Source: Clostridia bacterium (lineage in GTDB: Bacteria > Bacillota > Clostridia > Peptostreptococcales > Anaerovoracaceae). Taken from it: a stretch of DNA of 51,111 bases. The notes below the pieces were generated by a model. That model did no database searches. It saw only the letters and a program-made list of their open reading frames with translations, and was not told where the DNA came from. This document shows, in pieces, positions 32,602-41,527 of this stretch. Made by a program: the position numbers and the translations under genes. Location: positions 1 through 51,111 of the forward strand of contig JAILLO010000072.1 of assembly GCA_024693105.1 (NCBI GenBank), given 5' to 3'. Each line of letters begins with the position of its first letter. The first letter of the stretch is position 1.

Positions 32602-33156
32602 ATGAAAAGTACTACAAAACTTATAACCCAGACAGCAGTAATGATTGCGCTGCTTATTGTTCTTCAGCTGGTCACCAAAGGCTTCGGCCAGTTTGTAACA
32701 GGTTCCTGTGTCAACGGAATACTGGCGCTCAGCGTCCTTTTCTTCGGAACTGCAAGCGGTATTATCGTTGCGGTTCTTTCCCCAATCTTTGCTTTTATAT
32801 TCGGAATAGGTCCGGCGCTTTTGCCTGTCGTTCCTGTAATCTGCCTTGGGAACACAGTCCTTGTTGTTCTGCTTGATCTTCTTGTCAGAAGAAGATATCT
32901 GAAGCAGGAGGCAACAGGCGCCGAGGTACGCGTGGGTGCTGCCGGAAACATATCCGCCGTTATCTGTGCTGCCGTCTGCAAATTTGCTGTGCTGTTTGTT
33001 CTGGTTTCAAAGCTTATACTTCCTGTACTTTCTGTTCCGGAAAAGCAGGCTGCCGCAATTACAGCTGCTTTTTCATGGCCGCAGCTTGTAACGGCATGTA
33101 TCGGAACAGCTGTTGCGCTGTTAATATATTCGCGCCTCAGGAAGATTATTAAATAG
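32602..33156 (+). CDS. Small membrane protein, probable ECF transporter S component
   Basis: 184 aa with about five or six hydrophobic helices, N-terminus MKSTTKLITQTAVMIALLIV, and little else but short loops. Size, helix number and a start rich in basic residues fit the substrate-binding S component of energy-coupling-factor vitamin transporters; the exact family and ligand were not recognised. The frame extends back to 32437, but the ATG at 32602 with GGAAAG eight bases upstream is better. A 7-bp inverted repeat (TTTCCGT...ACGGAAA) includes this ribosome binding site and could mask it. The gene is divergent from the hydrogenase operon, with about 485 bases between the start codons; apart from the two control regions nothing else was seen there. 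Confidence 0.68.
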   Translation: MKSTTKLITQTAVMIALLIVLQLVTKGFGQFVTGSCVNGILALSVLFFGTASGIIVAVLSPIFAFIFGIGPALLPVVPVICLGNTVLVVLLDLLVRRRYLKQEATGAEVRVGAAGNISAVICAAVCKFAVLFVLVSKLILPVLSVPEKQAAAITAAFSWPQLVTACIGTAVALLIYSRLRKIIK

Positions 33157-33203
33157 CATCAGCCGCAGTCGGCTGCATATGCTTTGAAACAGCATGATTT
33201 TAT

Positions 33204-33240
33204 AAAAAACCCCGCACCGGATTTTTACCGGTGCGGGGTT
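33204..33240. terminator. Bidirectional terminator between convergent genes
   Basis: Perfect 13-bp GC-rich stem (33208-33220 with 33228-33240). Six T follow on the minus strand (33209-33204) and GGTTTTAT on the plus strand. It serves the plus-strand S-component gene and the minus-strand YfcC gene. Confidence 0.88.
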
Positions 33241-33328
33241 GGTTTTATCTGTATGAAAAATCTCAGTTACGCAATAAAAGCATTTAATAAATGTTCTGTA
33301 AAACAGTTTCCTTTAAACTATGCGCAGC

Positions 33329-34738
33329 TTATGCGCCAAAACCTGTGCTTACTGCCACAACCATAAGAATTGCCTGAACAACGATAATTACACCGAAGAT
33401 AGGGAATATGAATCTCCACCATTTTTCAACCTTGACACCTGCAAGTCCTGCCATGATAGCTGCAAATGCAGTAGGCCATACGATATTGGAAAGACCGTCA
33501 CCAAACTGATATGCAAGAACTGCGGTATCTCTTGAAAGTCCGAGAATATCTGCCATCGGAGCCATGATAGGCATTGAAACGGCTGCCTGACCGGAACCCG
33601 AAGGAATAAAGAAGTTGAGGATTGTCTGCATGATAAGCATTGCAATCGCGCAAATTCCTGCAGGAAGTGATTCGAGCGGAAGTGAAAGTCCGTAAACTAC
33701 TGTATCGATAATATTACCGTTCTGGAGTACCATCAGAATACCACGTGCAATACCGATCATCAAAGCTGCGGTAGTTGCTTCCTGGAAGCCCTTTGCGAAA
33801 ACTTCACCGATCTTGCTGAGATTGAATCCCATGATAATAGCTGCGATAATACCCATGATAAGGAATACAGCCGAAAGTTCGGAGAAATACCATCCGTAAG
33901 TCTTTGTTCCGTAAACAAGCGCAACGATAGCTGCAAGAAGGTCAAGAAGAACAAGCTTCTGACGAATTCCGAACTGAACCTCGGAAAGGTCCTTGTTTCC
34001 TGAAAGCAGTGAACTGAAATCATCACCGTAAACAAGAGATTTTGTAGGGTCTTTCTTTACCTTTGCCGCATAACGCATAACGAAGAAAGATGCAACCGCG
34101 AGCATAATAATGTGACAAACAACACGGAAACCGATATCTGACATATACTGTACTTCTGCGATTCCCTGTGCAACGCCGACTGTAAACGGATTCATTGCAG
34201 CGCCGGAATAACCCATGCCTGCACCGAGAGCAACAACTGCAAGACCTACAACGGCATCATAGCCAAGGCCTATAAATATCGATGCGAAAATCGGAATGAA
34301 CGGAAGCCATTCTTCAAACATACCTACTGTTGAAGAACCGAGTCCGAACAGAGCCATGAAGATAGGAATAACGGCAAGTGCGCTGTTTCCCTTAAATACC
34401 TTCATAAGAAATACAACAAGTCCGTCAAAAGCACCGCTCTTTGTAACAAATGCAGTCGATGCAAAAGATATGAATACGAAGAACGAAACGCCCGCAGCAT
34501 CACACATACCATCGTATACAGACTGGAACATCTTGAACGGTCCTACAGGTGATGCATCTATCTCATGCCATGTTCCCGCTACGGCTACCATACGGCCTGC
34601 TTCATTTTCAACTCTGTCGAATTCGCCTGCCGGAATTATCCATGTCAGTATTGTACAAACTACTATGATACCGAATAAAATGATAAAAATGTGAGGAAGC
34701 TGACGCTTCTTCTTGTTCAGTGTTGGTTCATTACCCAT
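33329..34738 (-). CDS. YfcC family membrane carrier
   Basis: 469 aa with about 12 helices. Family signs are WIIPAGEFDR after the first helix (near residue 40), GMFEEWLPFIPIF, GAGMGYSGAAMNPFTVGVAQ and FIPSGSGQAAVSMPIMAPMADILG. YfcC proteins belong to the DcuC/AbgT-like group and are thought to carry amino acids, peptides or dicarboxylates; the substrate is unknown. AGGAGG before the ATG at 34738 sets the start. It follows an M20 deacylase gene by about 120 bases, a recurring pairing in Firmicutes that suggests uptake or export of the deacylase substrate or product. Confidence 0.88.
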   Translation of the reverse strand: MGNEPTLNKKKRQLPHIFIILFGIIVVCTILTWIIPAGEFDRVENEAGRMVAVAGTWHEIDASPVGPFKMFQSVYDGMCDAAGVSFFVFISFASTAFVTKSGAFDGLVVFLMKVFKGNSALAVIPIFMALFGLGSSTVGMFEEWLPFIPIFASIFIGLGYDAVVGLAVVALGAGMGYSGAAMNPFTVGVAQGIAEVQYMSDIGFRVVCHIIMLAVASFFVMRYAAKVKKDPTKSLVYGDDFSSLLSGNKDLSEVQFGIRQKLVLLDLLAAIVALVYGTKTYGWYFSELSAVFLIMGIIAAIIMGFNLSKIGEVFAKGFQEATTAALMIGIARGILMVLQNGNIIDTVVYGLSLPLESLPAGICAIAMLIMQTILNFFIPSGSGQAAVSMPIMAPMADILGLSRDTAVLAYQFGDGLSNIVWPTAFAAIMAGLAGVKVEKWWRFIFPIFGVIIVVQAILMVVAVSTGFGA

Positions 34739-34860
34739 TTTAGTTTTCCTCCTAAACTCTTTTTTAAATATCTCTACCTGCAACTCCCAGGTATTTCAAC
34801 GTATTTAGCGCTTTCACCGGTCGGAAAGCATTTTGTTTTGCTCTGATGTGCCTTCGACGG

Positions 34861-35931
34861 TTATTTGCAGAGCGCTTCTATCATCTCTTTGTAAACCTGC
34901 GTCGTTTTTTCAAGAGAGGCTGCGGAAACATGTTCGTTTTTTTCGTGCGCCGTTAACGGTCCGGGGCCGAGAATAACTCTGTCTCCTCCGATAAACGAAG
35001 CTTCCGTCACGCCGAAGAACGGTCTTGCTTTGTTTCCTGTCTTTTCTTCATATACGGAAACAAGCTCTCCCGTGTTTTGGAACGAGGCAATGTCGTTAAT
35101 GATGACATATGATCCGTCAAGTCCCTCAAGGGCATCATCCACGGCCTTTCGGATAAGCGGATATTCTTTTTCCGAATCGCAGATGCGGAAATCCAGATAA
35201 ACCGTTGTCTTGTTCGGAACATTGTTAATTGCCGTACCGCCTTTAATGATGCCGATATTCATCGTCGGATACGGAACTGCAAAGAACGGACTTCTGTTTT
35301 TTCTCAGCTCTTCCTCGAAATCCATCATTTTGTTCAGAAAACGGACTGCATTTTTATTCGAACTCTTTCCGTCTATAGGTGTACTTGAATGTGTGGTCAC
35401 TCCCGTAAAAGTGAAGATATATTCAAGAAGTCCTTTGGAGCCGACCATCGGCACCAGATCCGTAGGTTCTGCTATAAGCATATGCTGCGGGAAGAAAGTA
35501 CCTGCTTCTGTCATATCCTTAATACCGTTAAACATGATTTCCTCATCGTAAGTACAGTAAATGCAGATTCCCTTTTTCAGCGAACTCAGATCTGTTTCGG
35601 AAACAGCCGACATGAACGCTGCGATACCGCCTTTCATGTCACATGCCCCAAGTCCGAAGAGTTCTCCTCCCTTTTCGGTAAGTGTAAACGGGTCTGTTTC
35701 CCATCCGTCTGCTATATCCACTGTGTCTGTATGTCCGAGAAAACCTATTGCCGGATTTTTTCCGTAAGAAGCCGTAAGTATCTGTCTCCCTGTTTCGGAG
35801 TTCGTTTTCAGTTCTGCGGAAAATCCCTGCTTCGTGAAAAACTCTCCAATATACTTCATGATTTCTTTGTTCTCTTTGTCTGCAATCGTATTGAATGCGA
35901 CAAGATCGCGCAATATTTCTTTTGCTTTCAT
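34861..35931 (-). CDS. M20 family metallopeptidase/deacylase (ArgE/DapE type)
   Basis: 356-aa zinc enzyme. Metal ligands are visible: H67 and D69 in GHTDTVD, D98 in GLGACDMKGG, the catalytic and metal-binding Glu pair 130-131 in YDEE, and a C-terminal His in LTAHEKNEH. The dimerisation domain is at about 175-285. The family cleaves acyl groups from amino acids or hydrolyses dipeptides; the exact substrate cannot be read. AAAGGAG precedes the ATG at 35931, although the frame starts at 35985. It is the first gene of a two-gene unit with the YfcC carrier, from the promoter at 36013-36041. Confidence 0.9.
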   Translation of the reverse strand: MKAKEILRDLVAFNTIADKENKEIMKYIGEFFTKQGFSAELKTNSETGRQILTASYGKNPAIGFLGHTDTVDIADGWETDPFTLTEKGGELFGLGACDMKGGIAAFMSAVSETDLSSLKKGICIYCTYDEEIMFNGIKDMTEAGTFFPQHMLIAEPTDLVPMVGSKGLLEYIFTFTGVTTHSSTPIDGKSSNKNAVRFLNKMMDFEEELRKNRSPFFAVPYPTMNIGIIKGGTAINNVPNKTTVYLDFRICDSEKEYPLIRKAVDDALEGLDGSYVIINDIASFQNTGELVSVYEEKTGNKARPFFGVTEASFIGGDRVILGPGPLTAHEKNEHVSAASLEKTTQVYKEMIEALCK

Positions 35932-36012
35932 GAACACTCCTTTCTGACCCTTCAACCGGTTTCGGTATCCCCGATTCAGATTCACTGTGGCCGTTTTTCA
36001 TAATGTATTGAG

Positions 36013-36041
36013 ATTTTATCACTTTACTGCGATGAAGTCAA
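36013..36041 (-). promoter_or_regulatory. Promoter of the M20-YfcC unit
   Basis: Minus strand: TTGACT (36041-36036), 17-base spacer, TAAAAT (36018-36013). The leader is about 75 bases. Confidence 0.72.
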
Positions 36042-36156
36042 TAATTATTTATAATTTCTTTGTGATTGTATTCCAAAACATATTATTTTTCAAGCCTTTT
36101 TATGTTTTTAATCACAAATTTTCTTTGGTTTTATGCATAGGCATGCATAAACTTGC

Positions 36157-36187
36157 AAAAAGCACGGCCTTTTGCGGTCGTGCTTTT
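36157..36187 (-). terminator. Terminator after the second NhaC gene
   Basis: A 12-bp stem with one G-T pair (36157-36169 with 36176-36187), whose arms end in A and T runs, 26 bases past the stop. On the minus strand the hairpin ends in TTTTT. Confidence 0.8.
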
Positions 36188-36212
36188 AATAATCATATGT
36201 CAGATTTTGTAA

Positions 36213-37529
36213 TTAGTTTTGCTCCGTTTTTTTCCCCGGAATAACGAAAATAAAAATAAGTGATGATACAAGAAGCAGATACGGATAAAAGAGCTTCGGG
36301 AAAATATCAAATGCCGAAACACTGTATCCCATTTCTGCAGCCGCACTGATTGCAACCAGCATCTGTGCGCCGTAAGGAATCACTCCCTGGAATACGCAGG
36401 AAAAAGTATCAAGAATCGATGCGGTTTTCCTCTTTGAAACTCCGTAAACATCTGCCATCTCGGCCGCAATCGGGTTCGCCATTACAATTGCAACGGTATT
36501 GTTTGCTGTTGCGATATCCATTGCCCCTACAAGAAGTCCCATTCCGAGCTGTCCGCCCTTCTTTCCTTTGAAGGTCTTCTTTATTCCGCTGAGCAGCGCA
36601 TCAAATCCGCCATATTCGCGTATAAGCGCGCAAATTGCGGAAACAAGTACGGCAACCATGATAGTCTCAAACATTCCCGAAGTCCCGGCACCCATTGAAG
36701 ACAAAAGATCCGTCGGTGCTATTGCCCCTGTTGCCAGCATTATGATGCCGCCCGAAACAATTCCTATCAGAAGCACAATAAAAACATTGATACCTATAAT
36801 ACCGCAGGCAAGAACCAGGATATAAGGTACTGTCTGAATCAGGTTGTAATCATGCTCGGTCGGAACCACATCGGCGCCGAGAGTTGTGAATAAAATGGCT
36901 GCAAGCGTAAGAACTGCCGCAGGAAGCGCAATTTTGAAATTCTCCCTGAACTTGTCACGCATTTCGCATCCCTGACCCTGGCATGCAGCAATCGTTGTAT
37001 CGGATATAAAGGAAAGATTGTCACCGAACATAGCTCCTCCCATAACAGAGGCAACGCAAAGAGGCATATCAAAACCGGATGCCGCCGATACCGCAACTCC
37101 TATCGGTGTAAGAAGCGTAATCGTTCCTACCGAAGTTCCCATCGCCACCGATACAAGGCAGGCTGCAAGAAAAAGAACAGCAGCCGCATACTGCGGCGGA
37201 ATAACGGATAAAAGCCAGTATGCTACTGACTCTGCCGAGTCCCTTCCCACAACGCCGACAAACATGCCGGCTTCCAGAAAGATAAGAATCATAATTACAA
37301 TGTTTTTGTCACCTATTCCTCTTCCCATAAGTACAAGCTTTTCATTGAGGGGAAGCTCACGGTTCTGGATACATGCAACCAGAAGCGCAATCAGAAATAC
37401 TACGACAATTGGGATATTGTAAAAACCCATCGGAATTCTCATGACATACTCAAACAGTATGCCGAGTCCCAGATAAAGCACTACAAAAATGCCTATAGGC
37501 AAAAGTGCTGCCTTGCGACCTTCTTTCAT
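36213..37529 (-). CDS. Na+/H+ antiporter NhaC family protein (second copy type)
   Basis: 438-aa membrane protein with about 11 helices. It carries the NhaC-type motifs VAMGTSVGTITLLTPIGV near 130, GGAMFGDNLSFISDTTIAACQGQGCEMRDKFREN near 165-200 and DTFSCVFQGVIPYGAQ near 385. It is not closely similar to the NhaC protein at 26797 and represents a different subfamily. AGGAGG seven bases before the ATG at 37529 fixes the start. It appears to be monocistronic: a promoter at 37589-37617 and a terminator at 36157. Transport of a cation-coupled organic substrate is an alternative to pure Na+/H+ exchange. Confidence 0.88.
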   Translation of the reverse strand: MKEGRKAALLPIGIFVVLYLGLGILFEYVMRIPMGFYNIPIVVVFLIALLVACIQNRELPLNEKLVLMGRGIGDKNIVIMILIFLEAGMFVGVVGRDSAESVAYWLLSVIPPQYAAAVLFLAACLVSVAMGTSVGTITLLTPIGVAVSAASGFDMPLCVASVMGGAMFGDNLSFISDTTIAACQGQGCEMRDKFRENFKIALPAAVLTLAAILFTTLGADVVPTEHDYNLIQTVPYILVLACGIIGINVFIVLLIGIVSGGIIMLATGAIAPTDLLSSMGAGTSGMFETIMVAVLVSAICALIREYGGFDALLSGIKKTFKGKKGGQLGMGLLVGAMDIATANNTVAIVMANPIAAEMADVYGVSKRKTASILDTFSCVFQGVIPYGAQMLVAISAAAEMGYSVSAFDIFPKLFYPYLLLVSSLIFIFVIPGKKTEQN

Positions 37530-37588
37530 ATTTAAACCTCCTAAAGTGCGGGCTGCCAACCCGTTACACATAAAATCACGCAAGGACT

Positions 37589-37617
37589 AGTCTACCATAT
37601 TTTTCTTGTATGGGCAA
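37589..37617 (-). promoter_or_regulatory. Promoter of the second NhaC gene
   Basis: Minus strand: TTGCCC (37617-37612), 17-base spacer, TAGACT (37594-37589). Confidence 0.5.
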
Positions 37618-37644
37618 ATGTTCATTCCAAAAGAGCCGCGGGTG

Positions 37645-38235
37645 TCATCTCAAAAGAGGTGCGGCCATAAATCCCGACATCATACATCCTCCGGCAGCAC
37701 CGGCTGCAAGCACATCTGTCAGATTTTCTGGTGTAATGCCGCCGATGGCATATACCGGCAGATCCGTTTCGGCACAGATTTTTTTGAGAAAATCGATGCC
37801 TTTTCCTTTTAATCCTCTCTTGCACTGCGTTTCAAAGATTGTGCCGAGGACAATCTGAGTGGCACCGCATTTTTCGGCAATGCGCACATCTTCGAGTGAG
37901 TGACACGAAACGCTGATGCGTTCAAAATTGCCTGCTGCCGCCTCCGCCATGGAAACAGGCATGTGAATGTTTGTGCATCCGAGTTTTTTCGCAATTTCCG
38001 GTCTGCCGTGCAGAAAACACGGGACCTCTGCAGCAGCGCATATTCTCATTACCTCCTCCGCCAGAGATTCGTACCCGGCATCACTCAAATCCTTTTCCCG
38101 CAGAATGATGGCCTTCGGATGAAGCCCTGCGACCTCTTTGATGCGGCTGAGGAAATCGCCGCGCACCGATTTTCTGTCCGTCACGGCTATTAAATCCGCA
38201 TATACGGCTGCTTTATCTTTTTTTCTTTTCTCCAT
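37645..38235 (-). CDS. tenI: TenI-like thiazole tautomerase (ThiE/TenI family)
   Basis: 196-aa TIM barrel at the end of the thi operon. It would usually be labelled ThiE, but the ThiE residues that bind Mg2+ and the pyrimidine are changed. The Asn-Asp pair is His76-Gly77 (FLHGR), the HLGQ-E-D segment is IHMPVS, and the Gln before REK is Ile. In contrast FETQCKRGLKGKG (134-146) and SCHSLED (110-116) match my recollection of Bacillus TenI, which aromatises the thiazole tautomer made by ThiG. So tautomerase activity is more likely than thiamin phosphate synthase. AAAGGA lies 11 bases before the ATG. It is 82 bases downstream of thiH. The assignment within the family is inference. Confidence 0.72.
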   Translation of the reverse strand: MEKRKKDKAAVYADLIAVTDRKSVRGDFLSRIKEVAGLHPKAIILREKDLSDAGYESLAEEVMRICAAAEVPCFLHGRPEIAKKLGCTNIHMPVSMAEAAAGNFERISVSCHSLEDVRIAEKCGATQIVLGTIFETQCKRGLKGKGIDFLKKICAETDLPVYAIGGITPENLTDVLAAGAAGGCMMSGFMAAPLLR

Positions 38236-38317
38236 CGTAAATAAAATCCTTTCGGCTTCAAAGGCAGAAGGCCCGTACCCTCATGCGGCTTTTGTGTCTG
38301 CCGCACACATATATAAT

Positions 38318-39598
38318 CTACACATATATATAGTCATTAAGCACAGGCTGCAGGCCTCCCTGCTCCATATCTTTGTACATTGCCTTAATCGATCTTGAAT
38401 CGGATATTTCAAACTGCTCATCACCGACGTTTTCATCCGCTTCAACCGATTTTTCCTCATATTTTTCCTCATGGTCGCCGATTCCCGTGGAAACACCCGC
38501 AGAAACCTTTGTCGCACATATTTTGGCGATTCCGTTTCTGAATTCGGCGCTTTCCCTGCTCGATACAGTGATACCGACATAAGGAAGGAAGATTCTGTAG
38601 GCGCAAAGAACCTGGCAAAGCTGCTTTTCGCCCACATCCCTCGGATTTATCTTTTCATTGTTCACGATTGGCCTTAATCTCGGGCAGCTCAGCGACAGCT
38701 CTGCATGAGGATACTTCCTGTTGATGTAATACACATGAAGCGCAGTGGCAAACGCATCCTTTCTGAAATCATCAAGGCCTAGAAGTGCTGAAAAGCCTGC
38801 TCCGCGCATTCCGCCCATAAGCGCTCTTTCCTGCGCGTCAAAGCGGTAAGGCCATACCCTCTTGTGCCCCAGAAGATGAAGTGTCTCGTACTTGTCGGGG
38901 TTATATGTTTCCTGGAATACAGTTACATAGTCTGCGCCGCATTCGTGAAGATATCTGTACTCATCCACATTTACGGGATAAATCTCAATTCCGATATTTC
39001 TGAAATACTTTTTCGCTATCTTAAGAGCCTCACCTATGTAATTTACATCCGAATACTTTCTGCTTTCCCCCGTAAGCATCAGAATTTCTTCCATTCCCGT
39101 GTCTGAAATCACCTTCATTTCATGCTCGATTTCTTCGAATGTCATCCTTTTGCGGCGTATATTGTTATAGCAGTTAAATCCGCAGTACACGCAGTAATTC
39201 TGGCAGTAGTTCGCAAAATAAAGCGGTGTAAAAATATATACGGTGTTGCCAAAATGGTTTTTTGTTTCCCTCTCCGCTCTTCTTGCCATCATTTCAAGAA
39301 AAGGTGCCGCAGCGGGCGAAAGAAGGGCCTTGAAATCTTCTATTGAACATACATCGCGGCTGAGAGCCCGCTGCACATCAAGGCCGGTATACTTTTCGTA
39401 ATCATATTCGGCCATAGCTTTCAGGACCTTATCCTTGATGTCGGAATCGATTATCTGCATTCCTTCCATGTATTCCATGTGATTTGTCCGCGATGACGGA
39501 TCCTGCTCGAGTCTGTGTTTTCTTTCAAGCGCTGCGGGAGGAAGTTCATCGCTGTCCACAAAATATACCTGATTTTCTTCATTCAGTTTCTCGTTCAT
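38318..39598 (-). CDS. thiH: 2-iminoacetate synthase ThiH (tyrosine lyase)
   Basis: 426-aa radical SAM enzyme that cleaves tyrosine to give dehydroglycine for the thiazole ring, the anaerobic alternative to ThiO. The cluster motif CxxxCxxC is at Cys132, 136 and 139 (YCQNYCVYCG). A BATS-type C-terminal part follows. Other ThiH segments include LMLTGESRKYSDVNYI and VTVFQETYNPDKYETLHLLGHK. The frame extends to 39733, but AAAGGAT before the ATG at 39598 sets the start and leaves a short gap after thiG that holds tandem repeats. Confidence 0.95.
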   Translation of the reverse strand: MNEKLNEENQVYFVDSDELPPAALERKHRLEQDPSSRTNHMEYMEGMQIIDSDIKDKVLKAMAEYDYEKYTGLDVQRALSRDVCSIEDFKALLSPAAAPFLEMMARRAERETKNHFGNTVYIFTPLYFANYCQNYCVYCGFNCYNNIRRKRMTFEEIEHEMKVISDTGMEEILMLTGESRKYSDVNYIGEALKIAKKYFRNIGIEIYPVNVDEYRYLHECGADYVTVFQETYNPDKYETLHLLGHKRVWPYRFDAQERALMGGMRGAGFSALLGLDDFRKDAFATALHVYYINRKYPHAELSLSCPRLRPIVNNEKINPRDVGEKQLCQVLCAYRIFLPYVGITVSSRESAEFRNGIAKICATKVSAGVSTGIGDHEEKYEEKSVEADENVGDEQFEISDSRSIKAMYKDMEQGGLQPVLNDYIYV

Positions 39599-39630
39599 AA
39601 TTAAAATCCTTTCCGGTTTGGTTGCAATAT

Positions 39631-39672
39631 TTATGTTGCATAGTTTATGTCGCATTGTTTGTGTTGCATAAT
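39631..39672. repeat. Three imperfect 14-bp tandem repeats between thiG and thiH
   Basis: Units 39631-39644, 39645-39658 and 39659-39672 share the pattern TTRTGTYGCATWRT and differ at two to four positions. A partial fourth unit (GTTGCAATAT) is just to the left, at about 39621-39630. They fill most of the gap between the two genes and are not in a multiple of three. Confidence 0.7.
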
Positions 39673-39683
39673 GTGCAGTGCAG

Positions 39684-40448
39684 CTATCTGAGGAAGCCGG
39701 TAAGAGGATCGGAGGCGCTGCCGCCTCTTGCAAGCACCCTTCCCATTCCGGTCAGGTACGCCTTCCTGCCGGCCTCAATCGCAAGTCTGAAAGCCTCAGC
39801 CATCGAAGGGACATCGCCCGCCGTCGCAATGGCCGTATTCGCCATTATTGCCGCAGCTCCCATTTCCATTGCTTCGCATGCTTGCGACGGCTTTCCGATG
39901 CCGGCATCGACAATCACCGGCAGGTCTATTTCTTCAATCAGAATGCCGATCATTTCCTTTGTTGCAAGGCCCTTGTTGCTTCCGATCGGTGCTGCAAGAG
40001 GCATGACCGCCGCTGCTCCCGCATCGCGGAGGTCGCGCGCAACATTCAGGTCAGGATTCATGTACGGAAGGACAATGAAGCCCTCGTGCGCAAGCTCTTC
40101 TGTTGCTTTTACGGTTTCCTGATTGTCAGGGAACAGGTATTTCGTATCGCGCATTATCTCAACTTTTACGAAATCGCCGCAGCCCATTGCGCGGCTGAGC
40201 TTCGCAATTCTGACAGCTTCTTCGGCGTTTCTTGCGCCCGAGGTGTTCGGAAGAAGAGTAACTCCTTCCGGAATGAAATCCAGGATGTTCTCCTTTTCCT
40301 GAGTGTTTGCGCGCCGCAGCGCCAGCGTTATTATTTCCGCTCCGCCCTGTTCCACCGCTGCCTTTATCAGGTTCAGATTGTATTTCCCCGAACCCAGTAT
40401 AAATCTGCTTTTAAATTCTTTTCCTCCAAGTACAAATGTATCACTCAT
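39684..40448 (-). CDS. thiG: Thiazole synthase ThiG
   Basis: 254-aa TIM-barrel enzyme that builds the thiazole phosphate of thiamin from deoxyxylulose phosphate, dehydroglycine and ThiS thiocarboxylate. The Schiff-base lysine is K95 in FVKVEIM. Other family motifs are [15 protein letters not shown] (near 65), [17 protein letters not shown] and [19 protein letters not shown]. It follows thiF directly: thiF ends at 40449 and this ATG is at 40448. The operon order thiS-thiF-thiG-thiH is standard for anaerobes. Confidence 0.97.
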   Translation of the reverse strand: MSDTFVLGGKEFKSRFILGSGKYNLNLIKAAVEQGGAEIITLALRRANTQEKENILDFIPEGVTLLPNTSGARNAEEAVRIAKLSRAMGCGDFVKVEIMRDTKYLFPDNQETVKATEELAHEGFIVLPYMNPDLNVARDLRDAGAAAVMPLAAPIGSNKGLATKEMIGILIEEIDLPVIVDAGIGKPSQACEAMEMGAAAIMANTAIATAGDVPSMAEAFRLAIEAGRKAYLTGMGRVLARGGSASDPLTGFLR

Positions 40449-41036
40449 CTATTTTCCCTCCAGTATTAACTCTATGGCTTTATTTGCCTGATGGCCCGCA
40501 CATATCATAACTCTCGGTGCCAGTATGACATCCGTATCTTCAATTCCCGTTTTGAAGTCACCGCATACATAAAGCCTTTTCATTTTCTGTTCCGTAACTA
40601 TTTCGTTTGCAGCTCCGAAGCCCACCATACCGTTTCCCGATACAACTGTTGCCCCGGGACATTTAAGCAGCACTTCCCTGACCAGCATTGCCTTCTCCTG
40701 TGCACTGTCAAGTGCCTCGCATACGACAGGAAATCCCCTGAATAGTTCTTCCACATTATCAGGTGTTATTTTCAGCTGAAAAATTTCATATTCAGCTTTT
40801 GGATTAATCCCGTTCAGAATTTCAAGAAGTGCTCCGGCTTTCGGTTTTCCGATGTCGGACAGACTATATGCCTGCCGGTTCAGGTTTGACTCTTCAACCA
40901 CATCAAAATCTATAAGCCTGAGATGCCCTACGCCGCTGCGTGCAAGCATTACAGCGATATTTGAACCGAGTCCTCCAAGGCCTGCCACCGCAACCTTTGA
41001 TTTGCTCAGAATTTCTTTGATTTCTTCTTTTTTCAT
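40449..41036 (-). CDS. thiF: Sulfur-carrier adenylyltransferase ThiF
   Basis: 195-aa E1-like enzyme that adenylates the C-terminus of ThiS. The nucleotide loop GLGGLGSN is at 19-26. The acidic DFD and SNLNRQ motifs follow (near 40-50), and a conserved ALDSAQEK crossover region lies near 108. The protein is shorter than E. coli ThiF (about 250 aa), as is usual in Clostridia, and lacks the CxxC zinc pairs. A TTG at 41048 opens the longest frame but sits directly on the GGAGG; the ATG at 41036 is chosen. The start overlaps the end of thiS closely, implying coupling. Confidence 0.92.
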   Translation of the reverse strand: MKKEEIKEILSKSKVAVAGLGGLGSNIAVMLARSGVGHLRLIDFDVVEESNLNRQAYSLSDIGKPKAGALLEILNGINPKAEYEIFQLKITPDNVEELFRGFPVVCEALDSAQEKAMLVREVLLKCPGATVVSGNGMVGFGAANEIVTEQKMKRLYVCGDFKTGIEDTDVILAPRVMICAGHQANKAIELILEGK

Positions 41037-41044
41037 TTTTATCT

Positions 41045-41239
41045 TCAACCTCCACCGACAAAGCTAAGCACTTCTATTGAATCATTATCTTCAATTATTA
41101 TGGTGTCATAGCTTTCCTTTGGCACAATCTCAAGATTTCTCTCAACAACTATGCGACTTAGTTCATAGCCTTCCTCATCAAGAAGCTGTTTAAGGCTTTT
41201 ACCTGCCGCATCCTTCGCTTCTCCGTTTACAATAACCAC
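41045..41239 (-). CDS. thiS: Sulfur carrier protein ThiS
   Basis: 64-aa ubiquitin-like carrier that holds the sulfur for thiazole synthesis as a C-terminal thiocarboxylate. It begins MVIVNGE and ends in SFVGGG, giving the needed terminal Gly-Gly. The start is GTG with AGGAGG upstream. It is the first gene of the thi operon, about 300 bases after the TPP riboswitch. Confidence 0.95.
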   Translation of the reverse strand: MVIVNGEAKDAAGKSLKQLLDEEGYELSRIVVERNLEIVPKESYDTIIIEDNDSIEVLSFVGGG

Positions 41240-41288
41240 TGTCTCCTCCTTTCCGGGAACAGGTCATTTTATTTAAAACAAATAAAAT

Positions 41289-41316
41289 AAAAGACCTGCA
41301 GCGCCATATCTGCAGG
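41289..41316 (-). terminator. Second terminator-like hairpin just ahead of thiS
   Basis: Perfect 7-bp stem (41295-41301 with 41310-41316), then TCTTTTATTTTATTT on the minus strand, about 50 bases before the thiS start. It may be a second attenuator. Between it and the riboswitch terminator, 41317-41494 has no recognised gene; an 82-codon frame there (41273-41521) begins inside the upstream terminator stem and has no ribosome binding site. Confidence 0.5.
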
Positions 41317-41494
41317 CCGTAAAAAGTCCGATAGTGAAATCCTGCGGGATTTCGAAATATGACAGCGTGCAGATACAGTAATCCTTTACTAAATCCGACG
41401 CCTGTTGTGACGATGGAAAGTGGTGTCCCCAGTCCATCCTGATAGGTTGTATATCATTTCTGTTCGACCGGAAATCCCAACTAAAATTTCCGCG

Positions 41495-41527
41495 AAAAAA
41501 AGGACGCATACCCGCAGGCATACATCC
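41495..41527 (-). terminator. Riboswitch expression-platform terminator
   Basis: An 11-bp stem with three G-T pairs (41502-41512 with 41517-41527) and a CGCA loop, followed on the minus strand by seven T (41501-41495). It starts about 16 bases after the TPP aptamer, the position expected for transcription attenuation. Confidence 0.82.

Noticed and set aside
41273-41521. 82-codon minus-strand frame in the thi leader
   Set aside because: It begins inside the riboswitch terminator stem, has no ribosome binding site and no known domain.
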